Shown: positions 7,429-14,012 of the stretch, piece by piece
Layout: each line of letters begins with the position of its first letter
Position numbering within the stretch: the first letter of the stretch is position 1
NCBI GenBank assembly: GCA_964597035.1
Contig: CAZQWM010000045.1
Span: 1-20,214 of the forward strand
Direction of reading: 5' to 3'
DNA: 20,214 nt
Origin: Fen-1362 sp964597035
Lineage (GTDB): Bacteria; Planctomycetota; Phycisphaerae; Sedimentisphaerales; Anaerobacaceae
Position numbers and translations under genes: made by a program
Notes under the pieces: generated by a model
Seen by the model: only the letters and a program-made list of their open reading frames with translations
The model's database searches: none
Told to the model about the DNA's origin: nothing

Positions 7429-9279
7429 GTGGCACGAAAAAAACACGCGGCAGAATCTAAAAAGAAAACCCGGAAACAGCCCGAAGAGGACCGGACAACC
7501 GAACAGCAGACCCCCGCCGATACGGACTCCCAAATTAAGGCCATCATCGAAAAAGGCAGGAAAAAGGGATTCCTCACATACGAGGAAATGAACGACGACC
7601 TGCCGGAAGAGGTAATCACGCCCGCCCGGCTGGATAAGCTCCTCTCCACGCTCGACGAAATGGGCATCAATCTGATTGACAAAGCAGATGTCGGAAAGCA
7701 CACCGCCGCCCAGGCAGGCGATGAGGACGACTTCGACTCCGCAGAAGCAGAAGAAACCTCCGCAGAGGCCGCCGAATCTGAACAGCTCGAAGAGGACAAA
7801 CTCATCGAAAAGGAGCTTGCCGCGGCTGAACCCACCCGAAGAATCGACGACCCAGTCAGAACATATCTCACACAGATGGGTGAAATCCCCCTTCTTGTCA
7901 GAGAAGACGAAATCTCTCTCGCTCGAAAAATCGAACTCTCACGTATGGCCTTCCGACGAAAAGTGCTCGAAAACGACTACTGCGCCAAAAATGCCGCTGA
8001 AATCCTGCAGCAGGTCCGCGAGGGAACCCTCTCATTCGACAGAACAATGAAAATCAGCACCGCCGAAAACCTCGTCAGGAGCGTCATAAAAAAACGATTC
8101 CCCCAGAACCTCCAGACCGCTAACGCACTACTGCAGGCAAACCAGCAATTCTTTAAACAATACCTCAACCTCGAAAACTCCGAAGGACTGGACGAAAAAG
8201 CCGCCCTCGTACTCAAACGCATTAACAGAAACCGCCGCCGGCGCGCCACGCTGCTCGAAGAACTGTCCCTTCGAACCAGCAGAATCCAGCCGATGAAAGA
8301 CAAGCTCCACGGTATCTGCCGCAAAATGCGACACCTCGAGGATACAATCGCCGCCGGACCCGGTAAAGACTACGCCACCGAAGACATTGAAGCGATGCAG
8401 CAGGAGCTTGCAGGCCTCAGAGACCTTGTCGGCGAAACAACCGCTCAGTTACAGAAACGACTCCTCGTTATCGACCGTATCTTCGGCCAATACGAAAAAA
8501 CCAAACGAGTCCTCTCCAGCGCCAATCTTCGACTCGTCGTCTCCATCGCCAAAAAATATCGCAATCGGGGCCTCAGCTTCCTCGACCTCATTCAGGAAGG
8601 TAACACCGGCCTTATGCGCGCCGTCGACAAGTACGAATACCGCCGCGGCTACAAATTCAGCACCTACGCAACTTGGTGGATAAGGCAGGCGATTACGCGG
8701 GCAATCGCCGACCATGCGAGGACCATCCGTATACCAGTCCATATGATCGAGACAATGAGCCGGCTGCGAACGGCCAGTAAAGTCCTCACGCAACGACTCG
8801 GCAGAGAACCGAACGTCGAAGAAGTCGCCAAAGAGGCAAAAATGACCATCGATGAGGCCCGCAGAGTGATGAAAATCTCTCGGCATCCCATCTCCTTAGA
8901 CCGGCCTATCGGGGACAGCGAAGACAGTAACTTCGGCGACTTCATCGAAGACGACGAGATTGATTCACCCGTATCCACCGCCACGCAGTCCATGCTTAAA
9001 GAACGAATCGACCTGGTGCTGAAAACCCTGTCATACCGCGAACGGGAAATTATCAAGCTTCGATACGGCATCGGCGACGGGTATACATATACCTTAGAAG
9101 AGGTCGGTAGAATCTTCAAAGTCACCCGGGAACGTGTGCGGCAGGTGGAGGCAAAGGCCATCCGGAAGCTCCAGCACCCCGTCCGCGCCCGAAAACTCGT
9201 CGGCTTCGTCGACCAATATAAACTCGTCGACCCTCATAAACTCGTCGACCCTCATAAACATGTTCCGGCCCAAGGGTGA
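7429..9279 (+). CDS. rpoD: RNA polymerase primary sigma factor RpoD (sigma-70)
   Basis: The housekeeping sigma factor, which directs RNA polymerase to -35/-10 promoters. The 616-residue product has region 1.1 at about 33-85, an acidic Glu/Ala-rich linker, region 1.2 at about 140-170 (DPVRTYLTQMGEIPLL) and a long non-conserved region to about 345. Region 2 (about 355-440) contains SIAKKYRNRGLSFLDLIQEG and KFSTYATWWIRQAI. Region 3 is at about 445-520 and region 4 at about 525-590 (YREREIIKLRYG, helix-turn-helix VTRERVRQVEAKAIRKL). The start is GTG at 7429 with GAGGT about 8 bases upstream. The tail beyond region 4 ends in a duplicated KLVDPH unit (see the repeat). In many bacteria rpoD directly follows dnaG; here the secreted block lies between them. 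No convincing promoter was found in the 173-base gap upstream. Confidence 0.97.
   Translation: MARKKHAAESKKKTRKQPEEDRTTEQQTPADTDSQIKAIIEKGRKKGFLTYEEMNDDLPEEVITPARLDKLLSTLDEMGINLIDKADVGKHTAAQAGDEDDFDSAEAEETSAEAAESEQLEEDKLIEKELAAAEPTRRIDDPVRTYLTQMGEIPLLVREDEISLARKIELSRMAFRRKVLENDYCAKNAAEILQQVREGTLSFDRTMKISTAENLVRSVIKKRFPQNLQTANALLQANQQFFKQYLNLENSEGLDEKAALVLKRINRNRRRRATLLEELSLRTSRIQPMKDKLHGICRKMRHLEDTIAAGPGKDYATEDIEAMQQELAGLRDLVGETTAQLQKRLLVIDRIFGQYEKTKRVLSSANLRLVVSIAKKYRNRGLSFLDLIQEGNTGLMRAVDKYEYRRGYKFSTYATWWIRQAITRAIADHARTIRIPVHMIETMSRLRTASKVLTQRLGREPNVEEVAKEAKMTIDEARRVMKISRHPISLDRPIGDSEDSNFGDFIEDDEIDSPVSTATQSMLKERIDLVLKTLSYREREIIKLRYGIGDGYTYTLEEVGRIFKVTRERVRQVEAKAIRKLQHPVRARKLVGFVDQYKLVDPHKLVDPHKHVPAQG
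9220..9255 (+). repeat. Perfect 18-bp tandem duplication in the rpoD 3' end
   Basis: Two identical 18-base units (9220-9237 and 9238-9255) encode KLVDPH twice. A partial third match begins with the next AAA. A related CTCGTCG/TTCGTCGACC stretch just upstream (9195-9214) suggests the tail grew by slippage. It lies after sigma region 4, so it is unlikely to disturb promoter recognition. Confidence 0.9.
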
Positions 9280-9344
9280 GCTGGGCCGATGTATGGGCTG
9301 TTTATGGGCGGGTTTCGGTTAGTGAAAATTTTTTATTTTTTAGA

Positions 9345-9371
9345 TTGCCCGTACAGAGCTTTTGGTATAAT
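9345..9371 (+). promoter_or_regulatory. Probable promoter for the cold-shock gene
   Basis: A consensus TATAAT at 9366-9371 is preceded by TTGCCC at 9345-9350 (15-base spacer) or GATTGC at 9343-9348 (17-base spacer). It would give a leader of about 100 bases before the GTG at 9480, the long 5' region typical of cold-shock genes. The -10 box is strong and the -35 is weak. Confidence 0.5.
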
Positions 9372-9452
9372 TGCCGGCTATTGAGGGTAGTCCTCCGTCC
9401 CCCGGGAATATCCTCTCAGGAATCCATTGTGAGGGACACGGTATTAGTTAAA

Positions 9453-9466
9453 GGCCGGTATCGGCC
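9453..9466 (+). promoter_or_regulatory. Hairpin directly upstream of the cold-shock gene's ribosome-binding site
   Basis: GGCCG (9453-9457) and CGGCC (9462-9466) form a perfect GC-only stem with a GTAT loop, one base before AAGGAG (9468-9473). It could influence ribosome access or mRNA stability. A role in cold response is inferred from position only. Confidence 0.45.
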
Positions 9467-9479
9467 GAAGGAGCAAAAA

Positions 9480-9683
9480 GTGAGTACAGGTACAGTAAAA
9501 TGGTTTAATAGCAAGAAGGGCTTCGGGTTTATCGTTCCCGACGACGGCGGAGAAGATCTCTTTGTGCATCACTCAGAGATTAAGACCACCGGTTACGCCG
9601 AGCTGCAGGAGGGGCAGAAGGTCGAGTTTCAGGTCGGCCAGGGTAAGAAAGGCCCGTGTGCAGTGAGCGTCGTCCCGAAGTAA
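9480..9683 (+). CDS. CspA-family cold-shock protein
   Basis: A 67-residue single cold-shock domain that binds single-stranded RNA/DNA and acts as an RNA chaperone in the cytoplasm. The RNP1 motif KGFGFI and the RNP2-type DLFVHHSEI are intact, and the N-terminus (STGTVKWFNSKKGFG) is typical. The frame opens upstream to 9276, but that extension covers the promoter. The GTG at 9480 has AAGGAG at 9468-9473 with a six-base spacer and gives normal family length. It is monocistronic, with its own promoter and a strong terminator. The sequence does not say whether it is cold-induced or constitutive. Confidence 0.95.
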   Translation: MSTGTVKWFNSKKGFGFIVPDDGGEDLFVHHSEIKTTGYAELQEGQKVEFQVGQGKKGPCAVSVVPK

Positions 9684-9710
9684 AACATCTACTGATTAAG
9701 CCGAAAAGAG

Positions 9711-9740
9711 GCCCCGCAAAAGCGGGGCTTTTTTTATTTT
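9711..9740 (+). terminator. Rho-independent terminator after the cold-shock gene
   Basis: GCCCCGC (9711-9717) and GCGGGGC (9722-9728) pair around an AAAA loop, followed by seven T and a further T-rich stretch. It lies 27 bases after the stop codon. Confidence 0.92.
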
Positions 9741-10100
9741 TCACCGCGGAGACCGCAGAGGATTTAATCACGGATTTAGTCAGTCGGTGAGGCGTTCAGT
9801 AGGTGGTATTGCCACCTAGCGCAAAACAACACAGAATATTTTGGCCACAGACCTATGGACTCCTTCCGTAAGGGATGGCCAAGCCCATTACGGAGAGCAC
9901 TCAGAGAACGCAGAGAAATTTTAACCACGGATACCTATGGCACAAGTTCGCGCGGATTACACGGATTATGTTGGCCTTTGGTGTTCCACCTTCGCTTATG
10001 CTACGGCGGATAAATCATAACGAATCCTTTGCTCCTCCGGCGAGCCAGGATGCGCAGGGCAGGCGGATTACACGGATACCTATGGCACAAGTTAACACAG
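9741..10100. repeat. Gene-free stretch of short degenerate repeats
   Basis: This stretch is built from related short phrases: ACCGCGGAGACCGCAGAGG, AGAACGCAGAGAAA, ATCACGGATT and GCGGATTACACGGAT. A 23-base perfect direct repeat occurs at 9926-9948 and 10071-10093. The 15-base GCGGATTACACGGAT occurs at 9952-9966 and again at 10063-10077, directly abutting that repeat. Similar phrases are scattered between genes in many planctomycete genomes; their origin is unclear. An open frame at 9875-10105 is made of these repeats and is not a credible gene. Confidence 0.7.
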
Positions 10101-10113
10101 ATTGACATGGTTG

Positions 10114-10142
10114 TTGACTAAAAAAGGCGGTTTGGGTAAAAT
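10114..10142 (+). promoter_or_regulatory. Probable sigma-70 promoter upstream of the nuclease remnants
   Basis: TTGACT (10114-10119) and TAAAAT (10137-10142) are 17 bases apart. A second TTGACA lies at 10102-10107, too far from this -10. The promoter points at the small frame at 10173 and the HNH gene beyond. Confidence 0.5.
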
Positions 10143-10172
10143 GATTGTTGATAATCATAAGGAAGGTCAAGG

Positions 10173-10301
10173 ATGAGCGGCGACGTTAGTGATAGGAAGC
10201 GATTGGTCACAATTACAGCCGGGAATATTGCGCACAAACATATCTACATAAGTGGTCATCACGACTTCTTTCCGAAAGAATCCTTCTCGTTGTTCTATTA
10301 A
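10173..10301 (+). pseudogene. Truncated small gene (N-terminal fragment only)
   Basis: A 42-residue frame containing VTITAGNIAHKHIYISGHHDFFP. I recognise this as the N-terminal signature of a family of roughly 100-residue bacterial proteins (ITAGN-x-HIYL-x-FFP-x-DAIGG); the family has no assigned function that I know of. Here the conserved GG segment and the whole C-terminal half are missing, and the frame ends in SFSLFY. AGGAAGG at about 10160-10166 may be its ribosome-binding site. It lies just ahead of a broken HNH nuclease gene. Family recognition is from memory and moderately uncertain. Confidence 0.45.
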
Positions 10302-10313
10302 CGGTATTTTAAT

Positions 10314-11045
10314 ATGAGATACAAAAGCATAATTTCTTACGCAGAGATTATAAAACGAGAAGAGATTATGCTACAGCGAGGAATGAATTTTCGAATCAAA
10401 CCTGGCTATTCGATAATCTTGATGAGTGTGAGAAAAGGCGCACCTTATAGAGACCGTTGGCATGTAGAAACCAACCTTCTTGAGTATGAAGGCCACGATG
10501 AGCCAAAACGAACCGGCAACGACCCAAAAAAATTAGATTAACCTTTACAAACCACTACGGGGGCATTGACAGAAAATGGAAAATTCTTTGAATCTGCACT
10601 GGCATTTAAAGAAAAGAAACGCAAATCAGAAGTCGTTCAGGTATATGAAAAAATTTCAACAGGTGTGTGGTGTGATAGAGGAAGATATCAGTTGATTGAT
10701 GCCACTATTTTGTTTGACGGAATTAGGAAAGTTTGTAGATTTTTCCTTAGACCAGCCAAGACTCCACGTGCGAAAGAACCACTGCTTCGACAAACGCGCG
10801 TCATACCAACGGCGGTTAAAGTCGAGGTTTGGAAGCGAGACCAAGGGCATTGCGTTATTTGTGGAAGCAAAGATAATCTCCACTTCGACCATGATGTTCC
10901 TTACTCCAAAGGTGGAAGCAGCATAACAGCCAAAAATGTTCGCCTTTTATGCGCGAGACACAACCTTTCAAAATCTGATAGAATTATGACCTTTGCTCCT
11001 TGGTTCACCACCCTCGCATCCGCGTTCTTTTCACGAACCGGGTAA
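10314..11045 (+). pseudogene. HNH endonuclease gene interrupted by one in-frame stop codon
   Basis: One continuous frame of 243 codons is cut by a TAA at 10539-10541 (codon 76). The part before it (RGMNFRIKPGYSIILMS, RKGAPYRDRW, YEGHDEPK) and the part after it (TENGKFFESALAFKE, VYEKISTGVWCDRG, RRFFLRP-type region) match consecutive segments of one family of bacterial HNH endonucleases with an N-terminal binding domain. The HNH site is intact: C180-x2-C183, the DHDVPYSKGG segment with H193, N208, and CARHN (C213, H216). The stop sits between LD and PL, where I remember a Gln in relatives, so CAA to TAA would explain it. It could be a dead gene or yield two peptides: a TTG at 10566 could restart translation but lacks a good ribosome-binding site. 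The final 17 residues look unrelated to the family. Confidence 0.75.
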
Positions 11046-11063
11046 CAAATCGGAGATTATAAA

Positions 11064-11315
11064 ATGACACAAAAATTATCTGATACTATGAATCTCACTA
11101 TTCAGGAATATACTGCCGTATTCCCACCGCCCAAGAGAGATAAACAAATAAATTGGACACGAATTGAAACTAAGCTTCATAATGAGATAGAATGGACACA
11201 AGACGGAGCAGCACATGTTGCCGCTCTCGCACGTGACTATGGAGCGTTTGTTTTGCGCAATGCTCTGGCTTTGGCGCTTTCTTTGGGCATTGAAGATGGC
11301 GAGCTTGGTTATTAG
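11064..11315 (+). CDS. Small hypothetical protein, 83 residues
   Basis: The ATG follows a weak GGAGA site and lies 18 bases after the HNH gene. The product is soluble and predicted mostly helical, with NWTRIETKLHNEIEWTQDGAAHVAALARDYGAF and a C-terminal Ala/Leu-rich helix ending in GIEDGELGY. It has no Cys, signal or membrane segment. I do not know a function. The even composition and the conserved-looking GAF/GIEDGELGY ending suggest a real small gene that travels with the nuclease genes. Confidence 0.6.
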   Translation: MTQKLSDTMNLTIQEYTAVFPPPKRDKQINWTRIETKLHNEIEWTQDGAAHVAALARDYGAFVLRNALALALSLGIEDGELGY

Positions 11316-11424
11316 GGGTTAATTTATAGAACGAAAAATTATGCAGATTTTCTTGTGATTTCTCTTGACCAATATGCGGGTTTTGCCGTATATTATAATA
11401 AGCGGACTGGAAATTCCGGTCGGT

Positions 11425-11455
11425 ATGAGGCTTTTGGGAATACCAGAAGCCTCAT
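11425..11455 (+). terminator. Hairpin between convergent genes, probable terminator
   Basis: A 13-bp stem (11425-11437 with 11443-11455, one G-U pair) encloses a five-base loop. On the plus strand it is followed by a T-rich ATTATTTTTAT. It lies 110 bases after the small gene ending at 11315 and eight bases beyond the DUF3800 stop on the other strand, so it may serve both directions. The T-run favours the plus strand. Confidence 0.6.
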
Positions 11456-11462
11456 ATTATTT

Positions 11463-12224
11463 TTATGGGAAAAGCTTCAAACCCCAGCCGTCAATCCTGC
11501 CATTATTACCCACTCTAAACTTTGTCTTGATAATATCATATGCCCTGTTGAGTTGTTTCGGGCGAAGGGTTTTTATGCCGATAGGTCGAGCTGTTAAATC
11601 GGCTATTTGCAAACCTGATGAGTTTGATCGCTTGTCAACCATAACCATGTTGAAAGGCATCGGCTTATTGAAGTAGTTGGCGCCATCACAAATCCTTCGA
11701 AAAACAAGTTCAAGCTCATCGTCCTCTTTTTTGCCACGTTTTTCTACGATGACAGACGTTCTGTTCTGTGCCTGACCGGCATCGTTAAGATATCGAAAGA
11801 CCCTCTCTAAACCAAAGGACAAGGAAATCTCATAGGGATTAGTGGGCATTGTATATTGTTGCTTTAATCGATTCTTATCGATAACAGATGCGATGAGAGT
11901 AAATGGCACTGAACTCATCAGGCTATTGAGCGAAACGACGAAATTTTGTCGGATGTCTTTGTCAAACAGGATAGCAAATGCACTGTCTTTTTGAGGTTTT
12001 CTGATATCATGTTCGTGCAACACGACTTCGCTATGTCCCCAAAATTTCATTTTTAGCTGCATCAGTTGCGGAATGACATTATCGATGTAGTCCTGTTTTC
12101 TGAATATGCAAAAAACAAGAACAAAGATCGGATAGTTTGTATCTATGCTTTCCAAGCCATGGTCGCCACTTTCATCGACATAAACAATATAATCGCTGAA
12201 TTGTTGTTGTGTGCCTGCACTCAA
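11463..12224 (-). CDS. DUF3800 family protein
   Basis: The 253-residue product carries the DUF3800 signatures: N-terminal YVDESGDH (D17, E18, D21) and C-terminal SSGLQIADLTARPI (about 202-215, with D209). The family is predicted to have an RNase H-like fold with these acidic residues as the active site. It is often found in defence islands or near mobile elements; no reaction has been established that I know of. The start is TTG at 12224, just ahead of the conserved beta strand, with GGAG about 8 bases upstream. No ATG is usable without losing the DESGD motif. It is transcribed opposite to its neighbours and starts within the disturbed 5' part of the Vsr-like gene. Confidence 0.85.
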   Translation of the reverse strand: MSAGTQQQFSDYIVYVDESGDHGLESIDTNYPIFVLVFCIFRKQDYIDNVIPQLMQLKMKFWGHSEVVLHEHDIRKPQKDSAFAILFDKDIRQNFVVSLNSLMSSVPFTLIASVIDKNRLKQQYTMPTNPYEISLSFGLERVFRYLNDAGQAQNRTSVIVEKRGKKEDDELELVFRRICDGANYFNKPMPFNMVMVDKRSNSSGLQIADLTARPIGIKTLRPKQLNRAYDIIKTKFRVGNNGRIDGWGLKLFP

Positions 12225-12709
12225 ACTTATGTTTCTCCGCTCAACAGCTTTGGCCCAAGTTCAAAATCGCATCCTCAATAAGGAAATCAAAAATCGTGTC
12301 GCAAGAAATATTAGTGCTAAACATCCAATTTAACAAGGCGAATTTTAAAATCCTGTTTACGTATAAATGCCATCTACCGACACTACTTCGGAAACCAAAT
12401 ATCAAGTATCGGCGTAACGTTAAAGGTCTTCCCGGCGTACCGGATTTTGTATTGCCTGCTTTAAAGACAACAATATTCGTTCATGGATGTTTTTGGCATA
12501 ATCACAAGAACTGCAAAAGAGCAAAACTTCCGGAGACTAATAGGAAATTCTGGAAGAATAAGATTGATGGAAACAGAAGGAGAGATGCACGAGTGGAACG
12601 CTTGCTCAGAAATCAGGGATGGCGTGTTGTCACTATATGGCAATGTAGACTCAGCAAACAAGAGCAAGTTTTGAGGCGATTATTGAATTTAAAGAAGAAA
12701 TACGATTGA
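12209..12709 (+). CDS. Vsr-like (very short patch repair) endonuclease, N-terminus probably damaged
   Basis: Vsr endonucleases nick DNA beside T:G mismatches that arise from deaminated 5-methylcytosine and usually sit next to a cytosine methyltransferase. From about residue 60 the match is good: RRNVKGLPGVPDFVLP (catalytic Asp in PDFV), FVHGCFWHNHKNC (zinc-site residues), FWKNKIDGNRRRDARV and QGWRVVTIWQC. The first 55 residues do not look like Vsr. The frame begins at a GTG inside the DUF3800 start region. Another frame (12229-12333) encodes RVARNISAKHP, reminiscent of the RSxNMSxIKxKxTKPE start of Vsr proteins, which suggests a frameshift near 12330-12345 and a small deletion after LLRK. No methyltransferase gene is in the window. 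It may be a pseudogene. Confidence 0.65.
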   Translation: MCLHSNLCFSAQQLWPKFKIASSIRKSKIVSQEILVLNIQFNKANFKILFTYKCHLPTLLRKPNIKYRRNVKGLPGVPDFVLPALKTTIFVHGCFWHNHKNCKRAKLPETNRKFWKNKIDGNRRRDARVERLLRNQGWRVVTIWQCRLSKQEQVLRRLLNLKKKYD

Positions 12710-12779
12710 AAAGGTGTACACGAAAAATATAGAAAAGACGGAAGAAAGAGAATACGATTACGGATAAAAACAATGGACA

Positions 12780-12905
12780 ACTCACCACATGAATCAGCCT
12801 CGCCGGAGGCGGGCAAATCCTGCTGAGGAAGATAAATCCGAACAACACCCCCGGCCGGACCAGCGTTCAATGTTCGGCGTTCAGCCCTTCGACAAGCTCA
12901 GGGTA
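12780..12905. repeat. Short dispersed repeat pieces between genes
   Basis: The 227-base gap after the Vsr-like gene contains a small hairpin GCCTCGCCGGAGGCG (about 12797-12811). It also contains CCCTTCGACAAGCTCAGGG at 12885-12903, a partly palindromic phrase found dispersed between genes in many unrelated bacterial assemblies. No gene is visible here. Confidence 0.6.
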
Positions 12906-12936
12906 AACTTACAGCGGACAGATAACCATTTATGCG

Positions 12937-13608
12937 CTACGAAAAATTAACGGTAGCGAACTGGCCATGAAATATCCTCGCCGCCCGGTCGTACGCCTTC
13001 GCCGCCTCAATCTCTGTCGAATACGTTCCCAGCCCTATCCTCCTGCCGCCCACACTTATCCTCGCCGTCCATCTGCTGCTCAGCTTTGACTTGCTCACAC
13101 CGCGATAATTACTTGTTGAATCTTTGCGCTTCGGCTTCATCGCGTTGTACTGATTTTGTGTCGGCGACGCCAGACGCAGATTCACTCGACGATTATCCAG
13201 GGTCCGGCGATCGCGATGGTCAACTAAGTAATCATCCGGGGCGTTCATTATCAATCGATGCATTGGTATATGTGCTCTACTGGGATTTTCCCTCGCCTCA
13301 CTCGACACTGCATACCAGTTCCCGTTTACACTTTTGCTCGCTATCCATTTGTAGTAAGACAGCCACTCATAATCGTCGGCATCGACGAGTGCGAATTTGC
13401 AGTGCGTTAGTGGTATCTTGCGAAACCGATAACAGAAAATCACCCTGCGCATCACCACCAGCACGGGCCAGAATTTCTCTTCGATAAACTTCTGCACTGC
13501 GAACCATATCTCGTCCATTGTTGTTTCTTTCTCAACCAGTTCCCCAATGTCCTTCTCACGCTCAATTTTAGTCCCCTCTCGACGCTCTTTTTTTTCTTTC
13601 TTGGCCAT
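12937..13608 (-). CDS. HNH (homing-type) plus AP2 DNA-binding domain protein
   Basis: A 223-residue protein. Residues 1-30 are highly charged (KKEKKERREG), and a hydrophobic stretch FWPVLVVMRRVIFCY lies at about 46-60. The segment IPLTHCKFALVDADDYEWLSYYKW (65-88) leads into an HNH_3-type nuclease core with MHRLIM (116-121), VDHRDRRTLDNRRVNLRLAS (129-148) and QNQYN. An AP2/ERF-type DNA-binding domain follows at about 167-222 (SNYRGVSKS, WTARI, LGTYSTEIEAAKAYDRAA). Such AP2-HNH proteins are multicopy in Phycisphaerae and are regarded as homing or mobile nucleases. The ATG at 13608 has AAGGAG (13617-13622 on this strand) with an eight-base spacer. The frame is open upstream to 13695, but that extension is less likely. 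Confidence 0.85.
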   Translation of the reverse strand: MAKKEKKERREGTKIEREKDIGELVEKETTMDEIWFAVQKFIEEKFWPVLVVMRRVIFCYRFRKIPLTHCKFALVDADDYEWLSYYKWIASKSVNGNWYAVSSEARENPSRAHIPMHRLIMNAPDDYLVDHRDRRTLDNRRVNLRLASPTQNQYNAMKPKRKDSTSNYRGVSKSKLSSRWTARISVGGRRIGLGTYSTEIEAAKAYDRAARIFHGQFATVNFS

Positions 13609-14012
13609 TTGCCTCTCTCCTTTCAACTCGATACACTTCACACATCCCGCTTCACGCTTCACGAGATACGTGCCCTTCTGGGCTGCCGTGTTCACCTTTC
13701 TACTTTCAACTATCTATTTTCCCGCGAAGCCCATTTGGCTTCGCGCGTCCCTCTACCCTATGGCGCGAACTTGCGCGCTTTTGTCGAAAACTAAGGGATT
13801 TCCTGATATAAATCGAGGGGCCGAAATGCACTTAAGTGCTTGTGGGAAAGGCAATTAAAAATTTTTTAAAAAAGTCGGGTTCTAAGGGTTTTCGACTTGC
13901 GCGCTTTTGCTGAACAAATGTTTAATACATTTGTTTAATACGTTTGTTTAATTTTACCCAGATTAACGGGGCTTGAGTGGGTTCGAGGCCGGGAAAAACA
14001 GGCGAAATGCCT
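13609..14012. other. Gene-free region with hairpins and short repeats
   Basis: This 404-base gap holds no credible gene. It contains a perfect 9-bp hairpin CGCGAAGCC/GGCTTCGCG (13723-13731, 13737-13745), the direct repeat ACTTGCGCGCTTTTG (13769-13783 and 13895-13909), the palindrome GCACTTAAGTGC (13828-13839) and the A/T tract at 13920-13953 listed separately. The stretch just upstream of the AP2/HNH gene (about 13625-13670) is rich in CTTCACGC-type phrases like those near 15045. Confidence 0.65.
13915..13953. repeat. Three tandem 13-bp A/T-rich units with internal inverted repeat
   Basis: Units CAAATGTTTAATA (13915-13927), CATTTGTTTAATA (13928-13940) and CGTTTGTTTAATT (13941-13953) lie head to tail. 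ACAAATG (13914-13920) and CATTTGT (13928-13934) also form an inverted repeat. It lies about 60 bases beyond the stop of the minus-strand hydrolase gene, so it could be an end-of-transcript structure, a protein-binding array or a mobile-element edge. The role is unknown. Confidence 0.8.

Noticed and set aside
9741..10100. CRISPR array
   Set aside because: The repeats are irregular in length and spacing, with no uniform spacers and no cas genes nearby.
9875..10105. 76-codon frame downstream of the cold-shock terminator
   Set aside because: It consists of the degenerate intergenic repeats, has no ribosome-binding site and no domain.
11355..11676. Plus-strand frames of 80 and 103 codons, with TTGACC/TATATT upstream
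   Set aside because: They are antisense to the conserved 3' part of DUF3800. The promoter-like pair (18-base spacer) is noted, but no product is credible.
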